This document shows, in pieces, positions 43,994 through 52,390 of a DNA stretch of 64,000 nucleotides (the stretch's first letter is position 1; the number at the start of each line of letters is the position of its first letter). The position numbers and the translations under genes were made by a program. The stretch lies in NCBI RefSeq assembly GCF_011762045.1, contig NZ_JAASQS010000001.1:521868-585867 (forward strand), read 5' to 3'. The notes under the pieces were generated by a model. It did not search any database, was not told where the DNA came from, and was given only the letters and a program-made list of their open reading frames with translations. Source of the stretch: Rhizomicrobium electricum (GTDB lineage Bacteria; Pseudomonadota; Alphaproteobacteria; Micropepsales; Micropepsaceae).

Positions 43994-44791
43994 CTATCGA
44001 CGCATTAAGTCGTTCAAAGGTGGTACGGAAATCTCCGGACTGGTGAAAATACCGACCCGGCCTTCGGCCAGAAACGCCCGCGCATCGTTATAGGCCCGGT
44101 TGTAGGCAGCGCGCGCCAGCCAGCCTCCCGCACTGAGACGGCGCACACCGAGTTTCCCCAGCGCGGCGGCATCCGGCACGCCGTCCCAAGCGAGCAGATT
44201 CAGCGGCAGGCCCACCGCCGAGACCATACGGGCGATCTCGTCCGGGTCCTTCAGTGCAGGGACAAATATGGAGTCGGCACCGGCCTGCCGGTAAAGCGCG
44301 GCGCGGCGGACGCTTTCCCCGAATGCTTCCGCAACCGGAACGAGACCGCGCAGATAGACGTCGGTGCGGGCATTGATCCACAGCGCGATACCTTTGCGTG
44401 CGGCAACCGAGCGGGCACGCTCGATCTTGGCAGCAAGAATTTCGGGCGCGTCGCGACCGTCTTCGATGTTCACGCCCACTGCACCGGCATCGAGGATACG
44501 CGTCAGGGGCTCTTCCACCGATGCGGCGTCGGCCGCATAGCCGGCGACGATATCGGCCGAGACCGGAATACGCACAATCCGCACGATCTCGGCGACGGTC
44601 GCCACCAGCTTCTCGAACGGAAGCGTTTCGTCGGGATAACCATAACTCCAAGACACGGCGGCACTCGAGGTCGCAATCGCCTGGGCGCCGGCGGCTTCAA
44701 TCACTCTGGCACTGCCCGCATCCCAGGCATTGGGAAGGACCAACAAGCCCGGTCCGGCATGCAAAGCGGCAAATTCTCGATCCAGGCTCAT
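43994..44791 (-). CDS. Isocitrate lyase/PEP mutase superfamily protein
   Basis: 265 residues of a TIM-barrel family. Elements LVLPNAWDAGSARVIEAAGAQAIATSSAAVSWSYGYPD, DIVAGYA, VGVNIEDG (acidic metal ligands) and INARTDVYLRG are typical of the phosphonomutase/oxaloacetate decarboxylase-like branch. GGGAG precedes the ATG at 44791. It starts inside the end of ogt (4-nt overlap, ATGA) so it is translationally coupled. What a carbon-carbon or phosphonate enzyme does with DNA alkylation repair is unexplained. Reaction is not assignable. Confidence 0.87.
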   Translation of the reverse strand: MSLDREFAALHAGPGLLVLPNAWDAGSARVIEAAGAQAIATSSAAVSWSYGYPDETLPFEKLVATVAEIVRIVRIPVSADIVAGYAADAASVEEPLTRILDAGAVGVNIEDGRDAPEILAAKIERARSVAARKGIALWINARTDVYLRGLVPVAEAFGESVRRAALYRQAGADSIFVPALKDPDEIARMVSAVGLPLNLLAWDGVPDAAALGKLGVRRLSAGGWLARAAYNRAYNDARAFLAEGRVGIFTSPEISVPPLNDLMRR

Positions 44792-45306
44792 CTCAAACTC
44801 CCAAACAGGCCGGTATGACGGGCTTCGTGCGCCAACAGCCATTTCTTGCGCGCAATCCCGCCGCCATAGCCGGTCAGCGATCCGTCGGCGCCGATAACGC
44901 GATGGCAAGGCACGATCACGCCGATCGGATTGGCACCGTTGGCCAGTCCCACCGCCCGCATCGCACCCGGCTGACCGAGCATCTTGGCCAGCGCACCATA
45001 ACTCATGGTTTCGCCCGCCGGTATGCTGCGTAATGCCTGCCACACGGTGTTTTGAAACGGCGCACCACGCATCCGCACGCGAATGTGATCGATGGCGCGC
45101 ACATCGCTGTCGAAATAAGCGGCCATCGCCGCAACGAGACCGAAAGGATCGGCGCCTTCGACGAAATCGGCGCGACCGAACCGCTCGAGCCAGGTATCAC
45201 CTTCGTACCAGCCGAACGCATGCACGACGCCTTCCGCATCATAGACAAGACGGGCTTGGCCCACCGGTGTTTCCAGGCCGGTAACGAATAGATCATCGTT
45301 CGGCAT
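44788..45306 (-). CDS. ogt: Methylated-DNA--protein-cysteine methyltransferase
   Basis: 172 residues, single-use repair protein that moves an O6-alkyl group from guanine to its own cysteine. Active-site PCHRVIGADGSLTGYGGG with the acceptor Cys, preceded by ALAKMLGQPGAMRAVGLANGANPI. The ATG at 45306 overlaps the end of the ada/alkA fusion by 14 nt. Middle gene of a coupled three-gene unit. Confidence 0.96.
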   Translation of the reverse strand: MPNDDLFVTGLETPVGQARLVYDAEGVVHAFGWYEGDTWLERFGRADFVEGADPFGLVAAMAAYFDSDVRAIDHIRVRMRGAPFQNTVWQALRSIPAGETMSYGALAKMLGQPGAMRAVGLANGANPIGVIVPCHRVIGADGSLTGYGGGIARKKWLLAHEARHTGLFGSLR

Positions 45307-46741
45307 CGTGAGCCCACAAATGCTGTGCCGCATAGGCCCGCCACGGCCGCCACATCTCGGCCCGTTCGAGCAGCATGGCTGGCGTCGGACGGTGGCCATT
45401 GGTTTCTATGGCGCGCAATAGCGCAACATCGGCCGCCGGAAAAGCGTCTCCATCGCGCAGAGCCCTGAGAGCCCAATACTGCGCCGTCCAGGGACCGAAT
45501 CCGGGCAATGCGAGGAGCCGCGCCACCGCAGCTTCATGTCCGCCGACCGGATCGAGCAGGTGCGGATCGCGCGTCACTGCATCGGCAAGGGCGGCGAGCG
45601 ATTTGAGACGCGCCCCCGGCATGCCGAGAGCGGAAATATCGGTGGCTGCGAGACGCTGTGGCGTCGGAAATGCCGCCACGAGGCGTTCGTCGCCCGTGGC
45701 ATCCGATGAAAGATGCGGGCTGGTCAGCCCGACCAGTTTTCCCGCGAGCTTGCGCGCTGCCACCACGCTGACCTGTTGACCGAGAATGGCGCGCACGGCC
45801 ATTTCAAAACCATCCCAACCGCCGGGCGCACGCAGTCCCGGCCGTTTCGCGATCAGCGGTGCCAGAACATCGTCGCCGGAGAGATGCTCGCCGATCGCCG
45901 CCACATCGGCATCGAGATCGAACACCCGGCGCAACCGCGCCACGATGCCAAGCAGCGCCCGCACGTCGGGAAACCGGATTGTCGCCAAAAGCGTGCCGCG
46001 GCCGGGTACGACCGACACGCTGCCGAATGTGCCGCCAATTTCGATGGTGCGGGCATACCGGTCAGGTTCGGCAATCTCAACGCCGTCCACAGCGCGCGCG
46101 GCGAGAAACGCAACAATACGATCCCAATCGTAGGGCGGGCGATAGCCGATCTTCACGGTGACGGCGGTGGCATCTTTGCGACGGCGACGTAACGCGCTCG
46201 GACTGCAGCGATAGAGCTTGGCGAATGCATCGTTGAAACGCCGCACGCTGCCGAAGCCGGACGCCTCCGCAATGGCACTCATGGAAAGCGCAGTGTCCTG
46301 GATCAGCTGCTTTGCAAACAATATGCGCCGTGTCTGGGCTACGGCGACCGGCGGCGCCCCAAGATGCTTGTCGAACAAGCGCCGAAGCTGACGCTCGCCG
46401 ACACCAAGGCGATCAGCCAACGCACTGACGCCCGCTTCGCCGTCGAGACCGCCTTCGGCGATCAAGCTGAGTGCGCGCGAAACCGTGTTGGAGGTACCGC
46501 GCCAAGCCGCAGCGTCCGGCGAAATCTCCGGCCGGCAACGCAGGCATGGACGGAACCCCGCCGATTGCGCAGCAGCGGCACTTGCGAAAAACCGGCAGTT
46601 CTCGCGTTTGGCTGTTCGCGCCGGGCATATCGGGCGGCAATAGATGCCGGTAGACGTGATGGCGACGAACAGCCGGCCATCGAAACGCGCATCGCGACTG
46701 GCGAGGGCTCGGTAACAGACGTCGAAAGGCGGCAAATCCAT
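45293..46741 (-). CDS. Ada/AraC/AlkA fusion: DNA-3-methyladenine glycosylase with regulatory N-terminus
   Basis: 482 residues in three parts. N-terminal Ada-type zinc/methylphosphotriester domain with CRPICPAR, ENCRFF and CLRCRPE (four cysteines). AraC-type HTH (about 90-200) with LADRLGVGERQLRRLFDKHLG and SMSAIAEASGFGSVRRFNDAFAKLY. C-terminal AlkA glycosylase with LPGFGPWTAQYWALRALRDGD and the catalytic Asp in FPAADVAL. It senses methyl damage by self-methylation, likely activating its own operon, and excises alkylated bases. ATG at 46741 is chosen at the start of family similarity; its leader faces the riboswitch. Confidence 0.93.
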   Translation of the reverse strand: MDLPPFDVCYRALASRDARFDGRLFVAITSTGIYCRPICPARTAKRENCRFFASAAAAQSAGFRPCLRCRPEISPDAAAWRGTSNTVSRALSLIAEGGLDGEAGVSALADRLGVGERQLRRLFDKHLGAPPVAVAQTRRILFAKQLIQDTALSMSAIAEASGFGSVRRFNDAFAKLYRCSPSALRRRRKDATAVTVKIGYRPPYDWDRIVAFLAARAVDGVEIAEPDRYARTIEIGGTFGSVSVVPGRGTLLATIRFPDVRALLGIVARLRRVFDLDADVAAIGEHLSGDDVLAPLIAKRPGLRAPGGWDGFEMAVRAILGQQVSVVAARKLAGKLVGLTSPHLSSDATGDERLVAAFPTPQRLAATDISALGMPGARLKSLAALADAVTRDPHLLDPVGGHEAAVARLLALPGFGPWTAQYWALRALRDGDAFPAADVALLRAIETNGHRPTPAMLLERAEMWRPWRAYAAQHLWAHDAER

Positions 46742-46809
46742 GCCCGCAACTATGCCCCAAAAGACACGCTGCGTCTGGCCATTTTCGGACTCGAAAGCCA
46801 AGCCGGTTG

Positions 46810-46985
46810 ACGGCGGCCGCGGCGCCGGATTAGCACTGCCTTACGCACAGGGTTTCGGGAACGCGAAAGCGGCTGCCCCCGCAACTGTACCGGCGAGACG
46901 GTTTCCACAGGCCACTGAGGCGAAAGCTTTGGGAAGGCGGAAAACCGACGAAGACCCGGTAGCCAGGAGACCTGCCCTGCGCCGT
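46810..46985 (+). ncRNA. Cobalamin (AdoCbl) riboswitch
   Basis: The conserved core GCTGCCCCCGCAACTGTA lies at 46872-46889, followed by GCCACTG, GGGAAGGCGG and the B12 box AGCCAGGAGACCTGCC at 46961-46976. Upstream, a GC-rich first stem is present. It precedes the btuB-like receptor and should repress it when cobalamin is abundant. Two hairpins between the B12 box and the start codon (47033-47059 and 47059-47070) may form the expression platform. Exact 5' boundary is approximate. Confidence 0.93.
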
Positions 46986-47139
46986 CGTCCTGTTTCCGAC
47001 CGGGGTGTGTCGGGAGCTGCGGGGGAAACCGTCGCGACGACAGAAGTGGAGTCGTCGCGGGTGTGCACCCAGAATCCATTGCGAGGTTCGATGCGGGTTT
47101 CCCGCGTGCCGACTCTTGGCTCAAACCAGGAGAACGCCA

Positions 47140-49005
47140 ATGCGTAAGTTATTTCTGTTTTCTACCGTTTCATTGATTGCGCTCGTACCCGCGTGGGGCG
47201 AGACAGTCGTCGTCAGCGCTACCCGTACGCCGCAGCCGCTCGAAAAGACCGGTACGTCGATGTCGGTCATCACGGCCGACGATATCGCGCTGAAACAGAC
47301 ACCCGTGCTCGCCGATATTCTTGCAGATCTGCCGGGCGTATCGATCACACGCAACGGCGGCGTCGGGCAGGTCACCAGCCTGTTCCTGCGCGGCAGTGAA
47401 GTCGGCCAGACCCTCGTGCTGGTCGACGGCATTCGCATCAACGATCCCAGCGCCACAACGGGCGGCGCACTGCTCGGCGACGTGCTCGCCAACGGGCTCG
47501 AGCGCATCGAAGTACTACGCGGTCCGCAATCGACGCTGTACGGCTCGGACGCCATCGGCGGCGTCGTCAACCTCATCACCGCACGCGGCGGCGACAACAC
47601 GTTGAAGCTGACGGCGGAAGGCGGATCGTTCGATACGGCGCATTTCAATGCGGCGGCCAACGGAACGTTCGGCAGTGTCGAGTTCGGCGCGGCAGCGAAT
47701 TATTACGTCACCAATTCGGTTTCGGCAGCGGACGCCCGCAACGGCAATCCGGAGGCCGACGGCTATCACCATTTCGGTGCCACCGGAAACCTGCGCTGGC
47801 ACGCGACCGATGCCATCAGTCTCGACGCCCGTCTCTATTACACCCGCGCCCGCGACAGCTATGACGGATACGACCCCATCACCTTCGCGTTCGGCGACAC
47901 GCATCAATACGGCAACAACGAACTGCTGGCGCTATACGGCGGGATCAATGCGGATTTCTTCGGTGGCCGCTTCACCAACCGCGTATCGGCGGCGTATTCC
48001 GACAGCGACCGCAAATCCTACGACACGGTAGAAGACTTCTTCGCCAAAGGCGCCACGACGCGGTTCGAATACCAAGGCGGCTTCAAGCTCAACGAAGCCA
48101 ACGAACTGACGTTCGGCGCCGAAGATCAGCGCACCAGCTTCAAGACGCAGTACCTGGCTTACGCCCCGGTTCCCACGACCGGCAGCAATCGCATCGATGG
48201 CGTGTACGGCCAGTGGCAATCGACCATCGCCGACGGCGTTACGCTGACAGGCGGTATTCGCTACGATCATGACCGCGAATTCGGCGATCACACCTCGTAC
48301 AAACTGGCAGCGGCTTGGCAGGTTGTCGACGGCACGACGCTGCGCGCCAATATCGGCGACGGCTTCAAAGCGCCAAGCCTCTATCAGCTCTATTCCGAGT
48401 ACTCCAATCCGATCGAAAGCCTGAAGCCTGAAACGGCAACGGGCTGGGAAATCGGTGCCGACCAGACGCTGGGAACGTGGCAGGCCTCGCTGACTTATTT
48501 CGAACGGCGCACCGGCAACCAGATCGATTTCTATTCCTGCTGGACCGGCACTTCGCCGATCTGTACGCAGCGGCCGAGCGGTTTTTACTACAACGTCAAT
48601 CGATCGCGGGCGAAGGGCGTTGAGATCGCAGTGAACGGCAAGATCACCGAGGCGCTGTCGCTCAATGTTTCCTATACCAATCTCACCGACACGGATCGCG
48701 CCACCGGCTTACAGCTCGCACGGCGGCCACATGACAGCTTCGCGACGACGCTCACTTGGCAGCCGCTGGATGGACTGACGGTTGGAGCGGGCGTCAATTA
48801 CGTCGGCGAGCGGTTCGACGATGCCGGCCATTTCACCAAGCTCGGCGACGTGGCGCATGTCAATTTGTTTGCATCCTATACTGTTTGGGACGGCGTCGAA
48901 CTGTTCGGGCGGGTCGAGAATCTCGGCGATAATCTGCGCGAACCCGTCGCCGGCTACGGCGCCATGGGACGGGCATTCTTCGGCGGCATCCGGACGAAAA
49001 TCTGA
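47140..49005 (+). CDS. btuB: TonB-dependent vitamin B12 receptor BtuB-like
   Basis: 621 residues. Signal peptide MRKLFLFSTVSLIALVPAWG, an early TonB box-like ETVVVSATRTPQ, plug domain with VLADILADLPGVSITRNGG and ERIEVLRGPQSTLYGSDAIGGVVNLIT, then a 22-strand barrel ending in RAFFGGIRTKI. AGGAG precedes the ATG. Outer-membrane import of cobalamin by TonB energy; the upstream B12 riboswitch supports the substrate. It is about the size of enteric BtuB. Confidence 0.93.
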   Translation: MRKLFLFSTVSLIALVPAWGETVVVSATRTPQPLEKTGTSMSVITADDIALKQTPVLADILADLPGVSITRNGGVGQVTSLFLRGSEVGQTLVLVDGIRINDPSATTGGALLGDVLANGLERIEVLRGPQSTLYGSDAIGGVVNLITARGGDNTLKLTAEGGSFDTAHFNAAANGTFGSVEFGAAANYYVTNSVSAADARNGNPEADGYHHFGATGNLRWHATDAISLDARLYYTRARDSYDGYDPITFAFGDTHQYGNNELLALYGGINADFFGGRFTNRVSAAYSDSDRKSYDTVEDFFAKGATTRFEYQGGFKLNEANELTFGAEDQRTSFKTQYLAYAPVPTTGSNRIDGVYGQWQSTIADGVTLTGGIRYDHDREFGDHTSYKLAAAWQVVDGTTLRANIGDGFKAPSLYQLYSEYSNPIESLKPETATGWEIGADQTLGTWQASLTYFERRTGNQIDFYSCWTGTSPICTQRPSGFYYNVNRSRAKGVEIAVNGKITEALSLNVSYTNLTDTDRATGLQLARRPHDSFATTLTWQPLDGLTVGAGVNYVGERFDDAGHFTKLGDVAHVNLFASYTVWDGVELFGRVENLGDNLREPVAGYGAMGRAFFGGIRTKI

Positions 49006-49851
49006 TTACTTGACGAGCGAGAGACGGCGCGCGGGGGCTGGCCTGGACTTGTAGAACAGCCCCGGCGCGCTGTCGGCCAAGACGTAACCGAGGATATAGC
49101 TGTCCATGGACTCGGCCGGGCCGACCAGCAGGGCGCCGTCGGGCATCAAGATGTCGCCGATGCGCTCGAGAACGGAGGCGCGCGTCTTGAGGTCGAAATA
49201 CATCAGTACATTGCGGCAGAACACGACATCGCAGTCGGGCAGCCAGCCGTAGGAATCGAGCAGATTGAAGGTGCGGAACGTCACCATCCGCCTGAGGTGA
49301 TCGGAGATGCGCCAGTTAGCGCCTTCCTGCGTGAAGTTCGACACCAGGCGGCGGATCGGCAGGCCGCGCTGCACTTCGAACTGCGAATAAACCCCTTCCT
49401 GGGCGCGCGCGATCATTTGCGAATTGATGTCGGTGGCAACCAGCGTGATCGACCAGCCTTCGTCGGCGAGCTTGGCGTCGTCGAGCAGCATGGCAATGGA
49501 ATACGGCTCCTGGCCCGCCGCGCAGGCGGTGCACCATATCTTGAGCTGCTTGGTATCGGAACGTGCCTCTTTCAGTGCCGGCAGAACGATGTCGCGGAAT
49601 TCGTCGAAGGTCTTGCGGTCGCGGAAAAAGGCGGAGTCGTTGGTCGTCATCGCCTCGATCACCGCCTGGACCAGCGCTTCGTGGCCGTAGTGCAGTTCCT
49701 TCAAGAGCGAAGGAATGTCGCGGAAGCCGAAGCGACGCACCACCGGCATCAGCCGGGTCTCGATCATGTGCGTCTTCTTTTCCGCGAGCACGATGCCGGC
49801 GCGGCGGAGAAGCACGTTGGCGAGATAGGAGTAGTCGGGGCAGTGCGTCAC
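49006..49851 (-). CDS. cheR: CheR-type protein-glutamate methyltransferase
   Basis: 281 residues. N-terminal helical CheR_N (VTHCPDYSYLANVLLRRAGIVLAEKKTHMIETRL) and the SAM-binding CheR domain with IWCTACAAGQEPYSIAMLL, TDINSQMIARAQEG and DVVFCRNVLMYFDLKTR. It methylates receptor glutamates for adaptation. GTG start at 49851, 2 bp after the cheY stop, so in the chpT-cheY-cheR unit. The local partner may be the chemoreceptor at 53167, whose C-terminal tail looks like a CheR tether. Confidence 0.93.
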   Translation of the reverse strand: MTHCPDYSYLANVLLRRAGIVLAEKKTHMIETRLMPVVRRFGFRDIPSLLKELHYGHEALVQAVIEAMTTNDSAFFRDRKTFDEFRDIVLPALKEARSDTKQLKIWCTACAAGQEPYSIAMLLDDAKLADEGWSITLVATDINSQMIARAQEGVYSQFEVQRGLPIRRLVSNFTQEGANWRISDHLRRMVTFRTFNLLDSYGWLPDCDVVFCRNVLMYFDLKTRASVLERIGDILMPDGALLVGPAESMDSYILGYVLADSAPGLFYKSRPAPARRLSLVK

Positions 49852-49853
49852 GG

Positions 49854-50219
49854 TCAGACCAGCCCCACTTCCGCAAGCTTGGCCGCGATCAACTCGCGAT
49901 CGAACGGCTTCAGGATGTACTCGTCGGCCCCGGCGATGATCGCCTCGCTGAGATCGGTGGGATCGTTCTCGGTGGTGCAGATGAGGACCACCGGATGATT
50001 GCCTTTGGTCTCGCTGCGCAGCGATTTCAGGAAGTCGATCCCGCTCATCTGCGGCAGTTGGCCGTCGAGCAGAATCACGTCCGGCATCTTGCGGCGACAG
50101 GCCATCAGCGCCTCGGCGCCGTTCTCGGCTTCCATGGTCTCGAACGACAGGTCCGCCAGAATCTTGCAAGCGACCTTGCGGATCACCCGGCTATCATCGA
50201 CCACAAGGCATGTTTTCAT
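49854..50219 (-). CDS. CheY-like single-domain response regulator
   Basis: 121 residues, receiver only. Acidic pocket VVDDS (Asp8, Asp9), phosphoacceptor Asp52 in VILLDGQLPQMSG, and conserved Lys in EYILKPF. It sits between chpT and cheR. In Caulobacter-related genomes a CheY-type receiver and CheR often follow chpT; phosphodonor (CheA, or ChpT itself) is not determined. Confidence 0.92.
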   Translation of the reverse strand: MKTCLVVDDSRVIRKVACKILADLSFETMEAENGAEALMACRRKMPDVILLDGQLPQMSGIDFLKSLRSETKGNHPVVLICTTENDPTDLSEAIIAGADEYILKPFDRELIAAKLAEVGLV

Positions 50220-50277
50220 CGGATTAGCCGCAAGAGTTGCAACGCATCCAATCTAAACTCCCGAAGGTAAAGGAGCC

Positions 50278-50892
50278 CTAACCAGCGACCAGTTCCACAG
50301 CCCCTTCGCGCGGGGTGATGGTGAGGCCGGCATTGACCCCCTTGGCGAGACGGAATGTCAGCACCGGCTGGACGCCGCGCGCATCGTGCTCGCAAATTTC
50401 GCCCTTCAAAGCGCGCTCGACATCTTCGGAGATGCGGGCACCGGTTCCGGTCGCAGTCACCTTGAAGCCGGGCGCCTGGCCGAAACCGTTGGCCTCGATC
50501 CGCACAACCCCGCCGCGCGGCAGGCAATCGACGCCGATCAAGGTCGCATTCATCAGGAGCTTGGCCCAGTCCTTCGGCCAATGCACCGGCGGCGGATCGA
50601 ATTCCAGCGTCACCCGGCCGACGCTCATCAGACCGGCGATCAGAGTACCGACCTCGCCGAGAGGCAGTTCCGCCCCGGCCGAGCCGGCGGCCCCGAACGC
50701 CAGCCGCATGAACTGCAGCCGCGCCAGCGCCTGCGCCGCACTCGAGGTCACAATCTTGAGGGCATCGGCGCGCATCGCTGCGTCACGTTCGTCTTCCAGC
50801 ACCTCGAGCCCGTTGACCACGGCACCCAACGGGCCGACCAGATCGTGACAAACCCGGCTGACGAGAAAGGCGGAGAACTCGAGATCAGTCAT
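50278..50892 (-). CDS. chpT: Histidine phosphotransferase ChpT
   Basis: 204 residues. The N-terminal dimerisation helices hold phosphorylatable His16 in SRVCHDLVGPLGAVVNGLEVLEDE; the C-terminal part is a degenerate ATPase-like fold as in ChpT (DUF2328) with LMNATLIGVDCLPRGGVVRIEA. It passes phosphate from CckA to CtrA and CpdR, gating replication and division. It heads chpT-cheY-cheR. A perfect CtrA box lies 66 bp upstream (50958-50972), predicting that CtrA controls its own phosphorelay. Confidence 0.95.
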   Translation of the reverse strand: MTDLEFSAFLVSRVCHDLVGPLGAVVNGLEVLEDERDAAMRADALKIVTSSAAQALARLQFMRLAFGAAGSAGAELPLGEVGTLIAGLMSVGRVTLEFDPPPVHWPKDWAKLLMNATLIGVDCLPRGGVVRIEANGFGQAPGFKVTATGTGARISEDVERALKGEICEHDARGVQPVLTFRLAKGVNAGLTITPREGAVELVAG

Positions 50893-50957
50893 AGGAGGTC
50901 CCTGGGTGAAAGCTCTGGTGGACAGCGTTGGGAATTGGTTATCGTCTCCTTTGCGGT

Positions 50958-50972
50958 TTAAGGAAAGCTTAA
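50958..50972. promoter_or_regulatory. Perfect CtrA box upstream of chpT
   Basis: TTAA-GGAAAGC-TTAA matches the CtrA consensus TTAA-N7-TTAA exactly and is the only perfect match I found in the window. It lies in the 138-bp gap between chpT (minus) and cysQ (plus), 66 bp from chpT. GANTC sites at 50980-50984 and 51011-51015 lie in the same gap. Confidence 0.75.
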
Positions 50973-51030
50973 TGGGTTCGATTCCGGCACCCAGAGGCGC
51001 AGCTCCCACGGAATCGCGGCAGGAGAGACC

Positions 51031-51816
51031 ATGACCAACACCGCCTCGCCCATGCTGAAAGCCCTGGCCAGCATCGCCTACGATGCCGGGGCCATCGTGC
51101 TCGCCCACTACACCGACGAGATCACCGCCACTCGCAAGCAGGACAACTCGCCGGTCACCGCCGCCGACGTCGAAGCCGAACGCTTCATCCTGAAGCGGCT
51201 CGCCCAACTCGCCCCCGGCGTGCCGATCGTCGCCGAGGAAGAAGTGGCGGCGGGACGTATTCCGAAAGTGGGCAAACGGTTTTTCCTGGTCGATCCGCTC
51301 GACGGCACCAAAGAGTTCGTCTCCAAGAACGGCGAGTTCACGGTCAATATCGCCGAGATCGTCGAAGGCAAGCCGGTGCGCGGCGTGGTCTACGCCCCAG
51401 CCAAGGAGCGCATCTTCTTCGGCGAAACCCTGTCGGGTGCCTTCGCCATGACGGCTGCGCCCGGCGGCGCTCCCGATTTCGCCGCCGCCCATGCCATCGA
51501 GGCGCGGCCCGCTCCCAAGGACGGCCTGACGGTCGCCATCTCGCGCACCCACAACGACAAGAAATCCGAAGAATATCTGGCGGCCTACCCGGTGAAGAAT
51601 TTCATCGTGGCCGGCTCGTCGCTGAAATTCTGCCTGATCGCGGCAGGCGAAGCCGACATCTATCCCCGCCACGGCCGGACCATGGAATGGGATACCGCCG
51701 CCGGTCACGCCGTCCTCGCCGCCGCAGGCGGCAGTCTGACCACGATGGAAGGCCGGCCGTTCATGTACGGCAAGGCCGGTTTCGCCAACCCGCATTTCGT
51801 GGCGCGCGGGGCGTGA
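51031..51816 (+). CDS. cysQ: 3'(2'),5'-bisphosphate nucleotidase CysQ
   Basis: 261 residues, inositol-monophosphatase fold. Metal-binding motifs are DNSPVTAADVEAE, PIVAEEE, DPLDGTKEF and MEWDTAAGHAVLAAAGG. It hydrolyses 3'-phosphoadenosine-5'-phosphate from sulfate assimilation to AMP. ATG at 51031 with GGAG upstream. Diverges from chpT; followed by a palindromic element that may also terminate it. Confidence 0.93.
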   Translation: MTNTASPMLKALASIAYDAGAIVLAHYTDEITATRKQDNSPVTAADVEAERFILKRLAQLAPGVPIVAEEEVAAGRIPKVGKRFFLVDPLDGTKEFVSKNGEFTVNIAEIVEGKPVRGVVYAPAKERIFFGETLSGAFAMTAAPGGAPDFAAAHAIEARPAPKDGLTVAISRTHNDKKSEEYLAAYPVKNFIVAGSSLKFCLIAAGEADIYPRHGRTMEWDTAAGHAVLAAAGGSLTTMEGRPFMYGKAGFANPHFVARGA

Positions 51817-51820
51817 CAGT

Positions 51821-51968
51821 CTCCTCCTGAGAGGTCGCCAGAGCGCGAAGCGGGCGAAGCCGTCACTGGCGTCGGCCCCCCACCCGGAAAATCGCTCGAC
51901 CAGCTTTGTGCCGTTCCTCCGGCCAGTTTTGTCGCTCGCGATTTTCCGACCTCTCCACAAGGAGGAGG
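51821..51968. repeat. Nested palindromic intergenic element
   Basis: Outer arms CTCCTCCT (51821-51828) and AGGAGGAG (51961-51968), middle arms GAGGTCG (51831-51837) and CGACCTC (51948-51954), and inner perfect 11-bp arms CGGAAAATCGC (51886-51896) and GCGATTTTCCG (51939-51949) are nested about one axis. It lies just after cysQ and is non-coding. The form is that of a REP/RPE-like dispersed repeat; copy number cannot be told from this window. Confidence 0.55.
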
Positions 51969-52390
51969 TAGTTTCGGCAACATAATTGTTCTGCCAAATC
52001 GAAGAGGGTACCCCCTCCCGCTCTGAATGTGCTTGGGGGCAGAAACAGGAAAACGTGAATTCAATTCCGACTAAACCGCGGAAGAAGAACGAGAAACGTC
52101 TGATTAGGACGCGACGCGAACCGTCCTCTGTCCAGAATCGAAATCGAATCGTTCTAAACTGATGCCTTCCCTTTGAAGCATAAGCAAAACGGCGTGTTTC
52201 CGGATGCGCACCACCGTGTGCGCCGGCATCAGCAAATCATTCGCAAGAGCATTCACGACGGTCAAACAGCACAGCCTCAATTGAGGTAGGAACGATCCAA
52301 GAACATTCAAGTGGAGCGGCGCGCGGTCGCTGGCCCAGAGCCGACGCGCGATGCGCTATATCTCGACCGAGACGGGATTCGGGGGACGGT
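51969..52390. other. Intergenic stretch with one doubtful small frame
   Basis: About 420 bp, less GC-rich than neighbours. A leftward 68-codon frame (52104-52310) ends in FDFDSGQRTVRVAS but its third codon positions lack the GC bias of real genes here and no clear ribosome-binding site precedes it. I treat it as unsupported. The promoter of the secreted protein at 52391 lies at the right end. Confidence 0.5.

Noticed and set aside
52104..52310. 68-residue minus-strand gene
   Set aside because: Third-position base use is unlike the neighbours, there is no ribosome-binding site and no recognisable feature.
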